Shown: positions 11,001 through 22,820, counted from the first letter of the stretch. The stretch is 64,000 bases of DNA from Trichostrongylus colubriformis (GCA_963978905.1 OZ022256.1:46362001-46426000), one strand, 5' to 3'. The notes: generated by a model not told the origin, from the sequence alone. Numbers and translations are program-made.

Positions 11001-14000
11001 GAGGATTGGAGAGCAGTGCTGATGCATCCAGAAAATGAGCCCATTCTGTAAGGATTTACTGCTTACAATGAAGTGGTAGGACGCGTTTATCACTGAAGAT
11101 TATGTCGCATTGCGCTTGTGAAGTTTGTGATTGCCGATGATCTTCACCACCCGTGCTCTCCAGAACTCTCCAGAGGCATGACAACAACTACAAAGGTTTA
11201 ATTTCTATGAGCGAACATCCACTCCAGAAGAGATGATCCGTAGCGAAAATCCCACTGAGAATACGCACCCTCGGTTCTTTATCGCGGTCCCCGAAGATCC
11301 TTTCAATCTGCAACGTATCAATTTTCCGAGATGCCGGGTGCGTGGAAGAATGTTCGCGGCCGGCTCTCTTCTATATCTACTCACCGGCTAGTATGTAGAA
11401 GAGGCGAAAGGGGAAATTTGGGGCTTTGTTTTAACGGCTTTATCCCGGTATCCCTGTACTGTCACACTAGTGGTAACTCGGGTTTCGTATTCCTCAATTA
11501 TTCTACAATCTGTATCTACAAATGTTTCTTCAAATCCAGATATTAGCGGTTCGAGATTCCAGCTTAGACAGTTACGACAAACTAAACCTCAGACTAACAA
11601 TAAGTATGGAGAGTGGACATGATTGCACCAGAGGGTGCCGAAATAAACAAACTTAGGATGGTGAGATTTGCGATGACCCAGTGCAAATGTCAGTCCTTGA
11701 AGTATATGCGCACGTATTCTCACGGATTGTTACTGTGCTTTCTTCTGTCTGTTTCTCGCCCAAGCGATGGTAGTCCGACCCGCTTCTCGGCCGATAAACC
11801 GTCGAAAGCATAGAAGAATTGCCGATTTTTGTTAGGATGTTCTTTACCTCCTAGCTTTTTTCGATGAGGGGCTAATTAGGAACTAACATAATACTCGAAA
11901 TTAAGAACAAAGTCATGGGGCATACTCGTTTCGAACGTAAGCTCATATACCCCATGGTCCCTGCCATTTTCTTTCGTGATTTCCTTTTACGCACATATGA
12001 ACAATGAAGACTGTATTGCAGTCATGTACTCGGAAATGTGCTAGGAGCTCTTGGTAATGTACTATCACTGAATATCACTCGTACAGTGTTGAATGTCCAA
12101 GGACCGGAATTTTTGGATGATTATCTACTCGGAGCTGCCCATACTACCAGCAACGATGGGAAGTGGCATAAGCAATTAATGGTGGGGTGAAACTTTTGCA
12201 TTACATCGCGTTTATACTTGTTATCTATTATACTATTATACTTTCACTTGTTATATTATACTTGTACTTGTTTATAGTAGGCGACAGCCGGCTGCCATTG
12301 TTTACCATAGAACGTCTTTCATTCATTCGATTGTCATTTAAATCAATCCGAGTTTCCAGTATTGGATGGCGGATGTGAAAGAGGAGGAAGAGACATACTG
12401 GAAGGTAGCCAATACCATTGCTACTATACTTCGAAGAAGATGTGAAAGAACCCCAAGCAGTCGCAATTCATGTCATCACGGTAAAGAAAAAGTACGTTCT
12501 TTGTGTCTTGCATTACACTCACTCCCTTTCAGACTTATTTGAGGATTTTTTTATTTTTTATTCTTATTCTTCGAGGTTTATACTTTCCATGAGCGCTGGA
12601 GAATTTTTCTCCCATTCGAGTTGTTCAGATAGTGGCCAAATTCATCAAGGATATCAGCACCTGTTCAGCAGAGAAATGTCACCTTAAAGCCCTAGAGGTT
12701 CTTAAAAACATCCCTATATCGGCGTAAGTTTGGTTTTTTTGCTTATATAGCTCCTCTTGCCAACTCTTACCAAGTCCGTTGCAGATCATTTCAATATGCC
12801 CGAGGCTTCCTTTGCAGTGCCAAGTACAGCCCAGCAGTACAGATTGCTGCTTTACAATTGATCAAGGCCGCCAGCTCAAAGATGTACGATGCCAAGGTTG
12901 TTGCACAGTTTCCTATGTTCCTTGAAGAACTACAAGTAAAAAGAAGAGAACTGCAAGTAAAAAGAAGAACAGGGCATGCACGAGGCAAAGATCGAAATGA
13001 TTACTATGCGACTTTACTTGTTCTTCTGTAGAGGAATTTTCCATGATAAATTTGTGCACAGAAAACCCGCTAAAAACATGGATAGACAGTGATATATAAT
13101 CACCAGCATGAAAAAGTAAAGCTGAGATCATGGCTCGCAGATGGCCGATGGCACCACCTTGACTGCATTTGTTGTGTGCGCACTCCCACTTGAGCGTGTT
13201 ATTTTCCATCCGCAACGCCGGTCTGCCAATACCTCCGAGCTTGCGCTGCGAAGGGAAAATATTAGATATAGATAGTATATAGATATATAATAATAGATAT
13301 ATATCCAGTATATAGATGATATAGATATATCTATTAATATTAGATATAATATTAGAAAATATAATATTAGATATTAGATATTAGATATATATAATATTAG
13401 ATTGATAGATATCATTTATTACTGTGATAATTTGACGCTCTCTCTCGCTCAAGTGAGAGTGCACGCGACGACACATGCGACTTTTGCAAGGTGTAACCGC
13501 AGGCTAATGGAAAGCAATAAAAACACTCGGGATCTCGTTACCCAAGTGTATACCCTTATGTCAGAACTTCGCATGACGACGAGCGGCGTGCGACGCAGTG
13601 AGTGCGAGCTATGCACGTCGCGGTAGTTGGGTCTCAGAACGATCACACGGTAATGCTAGAAGCGCGATACGCAGTTGACTAGTAATCGCTTCGGGACCCA
13701 ACAACCCGCTCCTTTAGCTCGTCCGCATTGCTTCGCACCAGGATTGAAGTAGATAACAAGCGACATCAAAAAGGGGAGGGACTGATGAACAGAGACGGCG
13801 ACGCTCATGTCAACCACTTTCAGTGGTAGACGGTGACTGTATGTCTGCTTGGTGGCTGGCATCATTCCGTGATTCGATACCCAAACCATTCCAGTGGAAG
13901 GAGCGCCACTTGTCATCATACCATTTCGTTTTTCTCAATCATGTCATTTGCAGCAGTCAAATTTGTGCACTTTCAGTTGGCCAACGTGCTCATCAGACTA

Positions 14001-17000
14001 TTCCGTAACGTATGTCCTCAACCAACGAGCACTAGCGAATCACAACTGGTCATCGATATTCTTCTCAGGTAGCATTTCGTGGAATCTCTGAAATATCTAT
14101 TTCAAGGAGCTATTTTCAGATGTGTGCCTGAACAACAGCACGTTGCTACGATGCTCTTACGTTCTGAATCATTGAATCCAGAAAACGCTGAAAAATGGCA
14201 GTATTTCTACAAAGCTGTCGAAAGCAGCGCACAAAAGGACGAGCTGGTAAGATTCATTATTCGAAGTTCTTCATTCGCTCTAATTTTTAGTTATCACTGG
14301 TACTATTTTCTCCCCCTTACTTTCAAGCAGTGCGAGGTTATCGGAATGATTTCAGAGGTTCCAATAGGGGGAAGTATCTGATTTCAAGCTCACCGTTAGA
14401 GTAGGCACTTAAAAAAAAATCTAGGCCTCAGCCTGCAACAGCCTGTGGCTTTTGCCCTGTGACATAAATTACTCAGACAATTTGTTCATGTAAATCCTAT
14501 CCTCCTTGTACGTCTGTTCCGTTGTATTGATGAATGATGATGATATAAAAGATGTCTGTAATGATTTAAGGGTTGTGCATGGGCATTGCGTCACCTAGTG
14601 GCCCCATGGCCGTGTGTCCCTACCGTCACCCCTCTCCTAGAGTGGTCCGCCTAGCGAGCGCCCCAAGTGTGTAGACTTATGTCGAATTTTTGCGCGGCCG
14701 CTCGCGACGAGCGGCGCCGTAGATTTCTTCGCGTGTGATTGCGTGCATAGCGAACCTTCATTTAATGTTTTACGCCCCACTCAATTATTCATTGGTTAGG
14801 GTTGTTATCATGTTATGCTATCGTATCTTTTGCATTTAACATATTACTATTTTAGCTTTTTAGGGCACAAAAGTAGTGATGAGCTAAACAGCTATTTCTT
14901 CAAAGGCACATTCCGCAATGATCAGATGGGTCAATTTACCTTCTTAGAACAGTAGGTCATCGGGTAACTAGTCAGGCTGCACCTTTTTTCGCGTCGCTAC
15001 GGTGCGCTATCACGGCGCTACACCTGGTCGAGCCCACTGCGACGCCACCCATGTTGCTCAGTCGACCAATAAGGGAGCTCAAGTGGGTGGCGTCGCAGTG
15101 AGTGGACGCACTGTAGCGCCGTGATAGCGCAGCGTGGCGACGCGAAAACGGTGCAGCCTGACTAGTAACCCGAGGATCTACTGTTCCAAGAAGGTAAATC
15201 GACCCATCTGATTATCGCGGAATGTCCTTTAAGGACCTCCATGGTACCAGACCCTTGCGTGCTTAGCGGAATTCTAGCTAACCGCGGCAATTTGTGCGAC
15301 GGCGCCGCGAGTGCGACGTCGTAAAGCGAAAATTTGTCATAAGTGCACACATTCGAGCGCCCCTTTGTGACGGACTCATTCTGCAGCGCCTCCCATGCTC
15401 ATTGTCTTTCCCTATATGCTCAATGTAAACATTGCATTTAAGTTTTCAACAGCATGTTTTCTCAATATACTAATAGCAATCGGTAGGGTAAGGCCCATCA
15501 TTATCGGATAGTCCTGCTCACGATCTACCAGACCTTTATCTTTAAATAGAGTGGTTCAAAGTGGTCACTCCTCAAAATTATGATAATTCATTTTACTTAG
15601 CCGCTTTATTGTTTACCAGTGGGAGCAAACTTACTGTTTTCAGACGGATGAATTCTGGCGACAGATGCGCAAATTCAAGGTGTTCCGGCCTAATTACGCG
15701 CATCGTTCTTTGAAAGCTGATTCACACGCACATTGGCAGGAAATTGGTGGTGAGCTACTTCATTTTGATAGCAGCAGTCATTTTACGATATCAGCTATAG
15801 CTCCCCACTACCCATGCAGCTTCTTCGCTGTTTCGGCATATGCTGTAAATGACTTGTCTTCGCTCTCCATGCCATGACTCAACATTTTTTCATAGCCCTG
15901 CCTCCCCTGCTTCATAACTAATCTTCTGAAAAGATTCCGATCACTCGGAGTGTTGCTGTGTTCAACAATGCAAAATGAAAATGATAAGGTTATTTAGCAA
16001 AGTACTTAAGAGAAATTTCGAAACCCCTCAAAACACGCAATTGTCGGCTTTATCTGCTCTTTCTAATTTTCGTGGTGCACTAGCTCACAAAGGTGCTCGC
16101 CGCTAGAATCATGGATGAGAAAGATACCGCAGCCCTGATACCCTGATAATAACTGCGTAGCCTAAGGATGGGAGCCCTCGGGTCAAGCAATAGTTCGGCT
16201 TTATAAGCTCTGCCAAATGAAACACCTCAAGCCCGGGCGACAATAAAATAACCCTCTCTGCAGCTGCGGAGGGGAATGAGGTCCCTCAAATACAGTGATA
16301 GAGGAAATTCGGACGAACAGTGAATATGTAGTGAATACGAAAGTCGCGGTACCCTATAAAGTGATCGTTGATCTCTAAAAAAATTGTGCGCTTTTCCCCG
16401 CTACCCACCCTCTCCCTTCATGAATCATTAACTCTTGGATTTTTTCTATACTGTGTCCTTTTTGTTGATATTTGAAGCAGAAAAATATCTGGGTTCATGA
16501 TGTCTTTTATAGAGGTTGATGGATACAAATTGTACTCAACATCAGAAGTGGAGTTCGACCTGGGCATGTTCAAAAGGTCAGAGTTCGACATCAATTTGAA
16601 GCACGGCAAAGTAGACGAGAGTGTTTTCAAGGTAAGTTTTATTTGTCAACTTACACTTCAGCTCAAAGTGATTCAGAATGTTGAGTTCAATGTTCGCTGA
16701 ACAATTATTTTTGGGCCGATTACCTCACTAGCATTGATACAATCGCATCCAGTGTCGATATGGATTTCCATTTCGAGTTCTTTTTGAGATGATTTCAGTT
16801 GACGACAATGGCTTCGGGGTTGGATTCTCTGATCAGTGATCGAGCACCGTTTGCAGACCCGGAAGCGAACGTACGCATATCGTTTCTGAGTCATGCACTT
16901 CCCACAGTCGTCCTTTTCAAGGTGAGCAGCTCAGTCGCAAAGCGAAAATCCATCTTGGAAATCTCTGTACATTTACATGTCATACATTTTTGGTTTGTAT

Positions 17001-20000
17001 AGTATAGTACGTATTAAGACGGTGGTGTAGTGGCAAGGGGTGTGTGCACTTATGTCGAATTTTCGCTTTGCAACCTCGTACTCGCAGCGCCATCAGCACA
17101 ACTTGCCGCATTCGGTTGGATTTCCGCTCAGGACGCAAGGGTCTGGCGAAATAGTAACATAAAAAGTAAAAGGAACGATCGCATTACATGATAACAATCC
17201 AAGGCACTATTCCACTATCACTACCCCAGATACGGCGAGTTGGTCAAAAAAATAATTTTCGCTGAAACTTTGTCCACGGGGGTTATTTGGGGTGCTGATC
17301 ACGAATATGACATCCGTTTTTGGTGTTTGCGCCAATTTGGTGCAATTGCTCCATGTTGGTGCAACAACTCGTTTTCACCAAAATCGCTGAAACTTTGCCC
17401 GAGGGGTTATTTGGTGTGCTGATCACGGATATGACATTGGTTTTCAGTGCGAGCGCCGTTTTCAGCGCCTTTCAAGATTGCGAAAGTCATGTTCATTTCT
17501 GTTACAGTGCTTATATAACTGGAGAGCGTCACATTTCCGCTATCATCTTTCATTTGATACTATCCTACAGTCATCATTGCACACTCAAGTGTATATGTTC
17601 ACCTAAGCCTTGAAAGGGATGGAAAGGTTTCCTTCTTCCTCAAGGCTTAGGCAAAACTTGCGGGAACAGTGTGGTGCCCGACTATATTTGCACTGCAATG
17701 GAACTAAACGACGCTAGCGCCTCAAACGGATGTCATATTTACGATCAGCACCCTAAATAACCCCCCCCTGGGCGAAGTTTCAGCGATTTTGGTGAAAGCG
17801 AGTTGTTGCACCAACATGGTGCAATTGCACCAAATTGGCGCAAACACCAGAAACGGATGTCATATTCGTGATCAGCACACCAAATAACACCCCTGGGCAA
17901 AGTTTCAGCGAAAATTATTTTATTGACCAACTCGCCGTATGTGGGGTAGTGATAGTGGAATAGTGCCCAATCCAAATCATGAAATAATTTATTCGGGCGT
18001 AAAACTCTGAAGGGAGTATTGCGTTGTACGCAATCACACGCGAAGAAATCGACGGGCCGTTCGCCGAGCACGGCCGCTCGAAAATTGGGCGTGTTAGTAA
18101 AAGCCCCCGCTCCGAATCACTTTTGCATATTTGAAAAACTTGCTCGGTGCCAAATTAGGAGCAGTATAACAGAGTGAAAAAATGTGTAGTCTGGCTCCAT
18201 TATATATGTTTTTAAGATGCTATCGCAACGGGAGGCGGAGGTGGTGTAGTGAGGTGGCGCGCACCCCACTCTCATGGTGCGGGGATCAAATCACGCATCA
18301 ACGCCCGCCCAGGCCAACCAAGCCTTCTATCCCTCCGGGGTCGGTAAATTGATACCAGACTCGTCTGGGCGGATAAAAGCACTGACTTGTACATCGGCTG
18401 GCCACCGCAAGTCATTGTATAGGCCACATCACGTTCACCAGCCACCACGATTCTGAATGGAACTAGAATGAGCGGCGCATCCCAGAGAAGGGATTGATTA
18501 ACCCCAAAAACTTTATCCTTTATCCTTTTATCGCAACGGGGAAAGGGCGGCATCTTATAAAAATTTGCCTACCTAAACTTCCTAGAGGGTTTTTTGAGGA
18601 GATCAATCTGCACACTCGATCGTATATATTTGGCTAAGCCTTAGTGAAAGAGAAAAGGGGTTCCTTTTCTCTTTTGGGTTCACGTAGATGATGTCGACAG
18701 TGAGCCCCCCCCGACCTCATTGCGATAGCACCCTTTGTAATATTCTATTCTACTTTATTTTGTTCAATAAATTAAACATCTCGTACGAGAAATAGGGAAA
18801 TGTTTTTAGGGTGCGACTGATCTCATGAGCGCAGTATGGAACGCTGATGGACACACGATTAAGGCCTTAGAGGTATTGCTTCTAGGTTGACATTATCGCA
18901 GTAAGATTCATACAGACCTTATGGCAAATCAGATAGTATTTCCTATTCAGCACTTAGCCGTAGATCTTTAATCGGAAAATTATTTCGAGCTTCTCCTTAA
19001 AGACACCTACCGTAACGCTTGAGGTTCGTTAGGTTGCAGACCTTGCTCACCACACCTTGCTAAGACGTCGACTGTGAAGTCAGTGGATTTTCTGTTGCGA
19101 ACGCTTTTTTCCCTTTCGCTTATTCTCCATTCATTGTTTCACTTGATTGCTGCTGTCTGTTGTTTCGCTTCCGCATCATCAAGAATGAATGAAATACACC
19201 CTACGAGACAACAATTGATATCTTCTACAGCGAGCAACTCGGAAAAATGATTTTGCAGCTCAAAGAGATGCGCGGGAGATGCGAACACGCCACGGTGTAG
19301 CGCTTTTGTATCCGGGTTTCTCTATCGATTATCGCTTTCAACCTCTAACGGTCACTTCCTTTCATCTTCCTCTTTCTCTCGACCCATTCTTCCTTTAACA
19401 AGAATATTCATCTGAATGTGTATGGAACAATGTGCGCCTTTCAGGTTCGAAGAAATTTTTATTCCAAAAGGCTCAAATGGTTTCCACAAAACTGGTTGAA
19501 AAAGGTTGTTGCGAGAGGATTTTGAGCCTTATAGACAAGCTTACGGCGCCTTTATCAAGCCTGGAATGGTACAAATTAGATCTTTTTGAAAGTCTCTGGG
19601 ACGAGACAATGTTGAAAATGTTTATATTTTTTCAAAAATTGGATATTCCTTGAGTATTTTGCGCAGACTAACAGTGAACGGTCTAAAAGTTGGATTTTTT
19701 ATTACTGATGTAATTTCTTTGATTTGTTTTGCGAGCAAAGTATTCAACTGTTTCATATACAGTATAAGTACAGTTTACATATGTGTATAGTTTTATAACT
19801 GTACGTATTAATATGCAAAAATGTATGGAAATCGAGAATTTTGTCATTTTCATGGTGTGGACTCGTTCCAAAAAAACGCTAGTTTTCAATGGCAATTTGC
19901 GATTCCGCTGCTTTCGTGGAAACTATTCTAATTCGAGACTAGTGTGAAAAATTTGAAAGAATTTTACTCATGTTCTCCTGCTTATTTCGCCAACCGACGT

Positions 20001-22820
20001 AGCCAAAGCTAGCTCATACGGTAGCCTGACTGTTCAGAAAAGAGAAATAGCCTATCCTGTGAAGCGGAGTGTGTGACAAAGACGTACTGATGTTTTTCTG
20101 TGAAACACGCACTCGAAGCGAAGGGCCTCGGTGGCTCCGCCTTCGCGGATCGCCCCCCCCCCCACATCGACGTCTTACGGTTCTGTTATGCAACGTGTCA
20201 TGGTTTACATATATCCTCATAAGGCAAAGATGCGATACACCGATTCACGTCTGGCTTCAAATCAACTGTGCTCCATATCCCAAGGTTTTAGCCATTTTTG
20301 GTTTGTTCTCTCCAGCCGGAGCACAGTGCTTCTTCGACCGACTATCACACAAGCGGCAATTGCCTTTGTGACAAAAGCGGTAGCTCCAGAAATTCCCATG
20401 TAATTAAAGTGCTTTGGAGACATGATCTATAATCTGGAACGTTACAAATAGTTTCTACCGTTCGCTTTTTTAGATGGATTTGTATAGCCTGCAACCAAGA
20501 GCGGGGAGCATAATGCCCTCCACGTAGCTTCGTAAAAAATGAACCGAAATACTTTTAGGGCAATGTAATGGTGCGAGATACCTCCGTCAAGCTGCCTTTA
20601 CTCTCCGGACTTACCGCTGAAGTGTCTTCGAGTGGTGCTCTTTCATTCAAAGTTCTAACATCAGCATACGTCTCCCTCTTCGAACAACAGTCTTTGGCAG
20701 AGCTCAGTACCAAGTGAGCCATAAGATCTCAGAAATCCTCAATTTTCTATGTAAATTATTGATCTTTTAGCATATCAATGAGTCTCAGTTCACGAGCTTC
20801 ATTATTGCATCACGGTGAAGTGGTGCATACACTTCGCTCCAATGTAGCCGCCATCACAACAGTTGGAGCAGAGGCGGATGTCCAATTTGGTCGAGATCCA
20901 CTTGGATTCTGTGTAAAAATGCAAAGAAACAATGTGGATTTCAGGTACGTCGATTCTTTGTTTTTCGACTGGAGCCGTAAGTCGTGAGGGAATAGAGTGA
21001 GAGTCGGTAAGGCTGTGGTTTATTGGAAATATCTCTCTATTGCCGACGTCAGACTTCGCCTTTTTGCGATTTCGTGGCGTTGCACTTTCGCACGCGAACT
21101 GATACGACGCTGAGATCTTGCATTGCCGCATCTTCGCCGCGACACCGCAAGATCGCAAAGTCTGACGGCGGCTCAACAGATTAATATGAGCGTCTGTCAC
21201 AGTTTGCCCGACCATAGAATGTGAAACTAGGCGATAAGTAGTGCTGCACAGGAAAAAAGCATTGAATGCTTGAAGCCTTAAAGCTGCGTGCCCTGTTCTC
21301 TCAAATCATCTCTACCGTGGAGATGTTCTCTCGCGCGTGCTGCGTATCGATGGGAAGCACGTTGACATTTGACGTGAGGCGGTCATGCACAGGACATGGC
21401 TTGCCCATTTGCGATAGGAGCTTGCCAGAGAGGACCGTCTACCGACCTACAGTAGCGCTCAAAAGTCTTCGCCCAAAACTTTTTGTCATAACTTTTTTCT
21501 ACTTTACCAAATTCGACAAAATTTTAACATGTGGTGCCTGAACCTATTGCCAACATTTCCTTCTACTTGAGTGCCGCTTGACATCTTTCATGGTTTTTTA
21601 CAAGAATTTACTACAAGACCACCCAAAAAAAGTAAAAGGCTTGATCAAGAAAAACGGCTTTCTTTACAAAAACAAAACGAGCAAGCCTCAGAGAACATTA
21701 ATATTTTGCAGAAAGACCACGGCTTTTGATGATAGCGGCACAGCGGGACGGCATAGCGATAGCACTCCAAAAACAAAAAAATTCATATAATCACGTAACC
21801 TACACCTGAGCGTCAAAATAGTATATTAAGTATGCAGTGTCTCCTACAACATACCAAAATTTCTCTTAGATCGGTGCAGTTGCAAAAAAGTTACAAGTGA
21901 AAAACCCAAGTGAAAGACCACATCGCCGAAGACTTTTGAGCGCTACTGTATATAGTATCTCGTCAAGGGGCTGGAATGGTCCGCGATTTGCCCTCCCACA
22001 CACATATTCATAGTTTCTTTGAATGTATATGAGGGGTAATTCAGTGGGGCACTAAATGTGGATGATGATCAGCTATTCAAGTCTCAATGTCGGGGGAGGA
22101 GTTGGGTTGACAACCACGGCTAGTTTCACCGATGTCCCACTCTCTGTATTGGCGCAGAGCGTGCGAAAGCACGTTTTCGATGAGAAGGATTTTCGACCGC
22201 AATACTTACTACTCATTCTACGTTCACATTCAACGATCGACTAAATTAGGTAATCCTACGGATTTTCTGAAACCGTCAGTTGCTACCAAAGTTGCCCTCC
22301 CAAAGCCTTTAAATCTATTCTTAACCTCTCTTAGTTGGATTTCTGCTGCACAGATCTCCATTCATAGGCTGAACTTTCGTTGTGCCACTTCCAAAGCTTG
22401 TCTGTCGTAGAGGTGATCTTAACTTTGAAGGGAGGAGTACGGGATCGTAATCTTCCAAAGTTGCTGAGCTAAGAAGTGGACTTAAGACTTCGGCACCAGC
22501 GTGCACCGCCGGGTATGCACGCGCGAAGCGCAGGTGATGACTCATGTGTGACATGCGCCAGAATGAGCGCGGGCGTCAATGTGTTAACAAGTGAACTAGT
22601 AGTTACCTAGGCAATTTACTTTACCCTAGGCAATTTACTTTACTCAAGTAAAGACCTAAATTACAGTTTCGAATCAACTGAGGAAACGCCAACAGAGCTA
22701 CGAAAACCGAAAACAATCACAACATCAACAACACATCCTGGTGTGACGTACAGGCTCGACGACATCGTTACGAAGCAGTGCAATATGCTCCTTAAAAGCG
22801 ATATAAATCCAGAACAGTAA
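5084..22820 (+). CDS. dsc-4: Microsomal triglyceride transfer protein large subunit (MTP/DSC-4), multi-exon
   Basis: MTP loads lipid onto vitellogenin/ApoB-type proteins in the ER lumen, partnered with protein disulfide isomerase. Exons seen: 5084-5237, 6576-6676, 7083-7182, 7766-7860, 8603-8704, a poorly bounded one near 8931-8991, 10881-11047, 12022-12181, 12360-12491, 12629-12723, 12785-12935, 13977-14068, 14120-14246, 15644-15749, 16513-16631, 16799-16921, 18810-18872, about 20316-20399, 20559-20713, 20771-20944, 22667-22820. Almost all join in phase. The order matches vertebrate MTP: beta-barrel (VYGKCEVQFG, YEQDVSYM then HPKHDG), helical domain (LADLVSQYRSHLFEMGD, VLGNVLGALGNVLSLN, SFQYARGFLC), lipid-binding sheets (VDGYKLYSTSEVEFDLG, SGLDSLI, LPLLSGLTAEV). 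The stop is at 22818-22820. About 820 residues are recovered against about 890 expected. Missing are the signal-peptide exon and a piece between 8991 and 10881. The 20399/20559 junction is out of phase with GT-AG splicing. Confidence 0.85.
5270..5730. repeat. Dispersed repeat family R5, copy 1 (intronic)
   Basis: Copies share GCTAAGACGTTGAGTGTGAA-like sequence followed by a T-rich stretch and an ATGAATTAAATACACCCTAC-type segment. Related copies lie at about 7262-7640 and 18985-19400. No coding capacity or terminal repeats were recognised. All three copies sit in MTP introns. Confidence 0.55.
6380..6412. repeat. (AAAT)n microsatellite
   Basis: About seven repeats of AAAT/ATAA in an MTP intron. 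Confidence 0.85.
6774..7018 (-). mobile_element. tRNA-derived SINE-like repeat, copy 1
   Basis: Minus-strand copy of a family also found at 10507-10746, 18232-18526 and 37931-38219. The head, read on the minus strand, contains TGGTGTAGTG, which resembles a pol III A-box. A B-box-like GGATTAGATC follows about 40 bases on. The body contains the shared GCTGACTTGTACATCGGCTG segment. It lies in the MTP intron after exon 6576-6676. Confidence 0.7.
7262..7640. repeat. Dispersed repeat family R5, copy 2
   Basis: Shares the AAGACGTTGAGTGTGAATTT block and the T-rich downstream section with the copies at 5270 and 18985. It lies in the MTP intron between exons 7083-7182 and 7766-7860. Confidence 0.5.
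8305..8475. repeat. (CAGA)n microsatellite
   Basis: About 165 bases of imperfect GACA/CAGA tetranucleotide repeat in an MTP intron. It creates long Cys/Ser/Val-rich frames on the minus strand that are not genes. Confidence 0.95.
10086..10291. mobile_element. Foldback element family C, copy 1 (poly-G subterminal)
   Basis: The ends read GTTATCGCAAGGGGG and CCCCCTCACTGCGATAGCAC, which are imperfect inverted repeats with G/C homopolymers inside. The interior has the palindromic AGCCTCAAAAGAGGGAGGAA / TCCTCTTCTTGGCTTAAG pair. Related copies are at 18528-18731, partly at 24291-24430, and the interior again at about 17575-17700. Confidence 0.65.
10345..10440 (+). repeat. tRNA-like sequence, probably a second SINE head
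   Basis: TAGTTTAATAGATCAGCGCA followed by GGATTCGAGTCCT and CCAGACCGGAGC resembles a tRNA D-arm and T-arm. The T-stem only pairs as AGGA/TCCT around a 6-base loop and no proper acceptor stem forms, so this is not a functional tRNA. It lies between a family C element and a SINE copy. Confidence 0.35.
10507..10746 (-). mobile_element. tRNA-derived SINE-like repeat, copy 2
   Basis: Same family and orientation as 6774-7018. The minus-strand head has TGGTGTAGTGACAGGTGGCG. The body shares CCAGCCGGTGTACAGGTCAA with the other copies. It lies immediately upstream of MTP exon 10881-11047. Confidence 0.7.
13255..13410. repeat. AT-rich (ATAGATAT)n low-complexity tract
   Basis: About 150 bases of imperfect GATATA/TATTAG repeats in an MTP intron. 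Confidence 0.85.
14400..14640. repeat. Dispersed repeat family R6, copy 1
   Basis: Shares GCAACAGCCTGTGGCTTTTG, TGTAAATCCTATCCTCCTTG and a CACCTAGTGGCCCCATGGCC-like end with the region 44500-44900. No coding capacity is seen. It lies in the MTP intron after exon 14120-14246. Confidence 0.6.
14901..15231. mobile_element. Foldback element family B, copy 1
   Basis: Two arms of about 160 bases form an imperfect inverted repeat. The left arm begins AAAGGCACATTCCGCAATGA. The right arm ends with its reverse complement, TTATCGCGGAATGTCCTTT. Both contain CAGGCTGCACC and GCGCTATCACGGCGCTAC. The loop is short. The same family recurs at 25602-26364, where it hosts another element. No transposase is encoded. 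Confidence 0.8.
17203..17967. mobile_element. Foldback element with 8-bp target duplication (hAT- or Merlin-like)
   Basis: The terminal inverted repeat GGCACTATTCCACTATCACT extends into long arms (about 17203-17460 and 17705-17967) that share GCAATTGCACCAAATTGGCG-like and AACGGATGTCATATTCGTGA-like segments. The 8-base direct repeat CAATCCAA flanks it exactly (17195-17202 and 17968-17975). No transposase frame is present, so it is non-autonomous. An 8-bp duplication fits hAT or Merlin superfamilies. It lies in the MTP intron between exons 16799-16921 and 18810-18872. Confidence 0.85.
18232..18526 (+). mobile_element. tRNA-derived SINE-like repeat, copy 3 (best boxes)
   Basis: Plus-strand copy about 290 bases long. 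An A-box-like TGGTGTAGTGA (18242-18252) and a B-box-like GGGATCAAATC (18282-18292) sit 30 bases apart, as in a pol III type 2 promoter. The 3' end has short TTTATCC repeats (18511-18526), a typical SINE tail. This copy defines the family. It lies in an MTP intron, directly followed by a family C foldback element. Confidence 0.75.
18528..18731. mobile_element. Foldback element family C, copy 2
   Basis: The ends TATCGCAACGGGGAAAGGGC and CCTCATTGCGATAGCAC are inverted. The interior shares TCAATCTGCACACTCGATCG and the Glu-repeat-like AGAGAAAAGGGGTTCC/TTTCTCTTTTGGG palindrome with the copy at 10086-10291. Confidence 0.6.
18985..19400. repeat. Dispersed repeat family R5, copy 3
   Basis: Shares CCGTAACGCTTGAGGTTCGT, GCTAAGACGTCGACTGTGAA and AATACACCCTACGAGACAAC with the copy at 5270-5730, to which it is clearly closest. 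Confidence 0.6.
21450..21948. mobile_element. Tc1-like foldback (MITE) element, complete copy 2
   Basis: The left end CAGTAGCGCTCAAAAGTCTT and its inverted right end are flanked by TA (21448-21449 and 21949-21950). The length is 499 bases. It matches the copy at 4062-4583 closely over its whole length, with small indels. It lies in the long MTP intron before the last exon. Confidence 0.85.
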
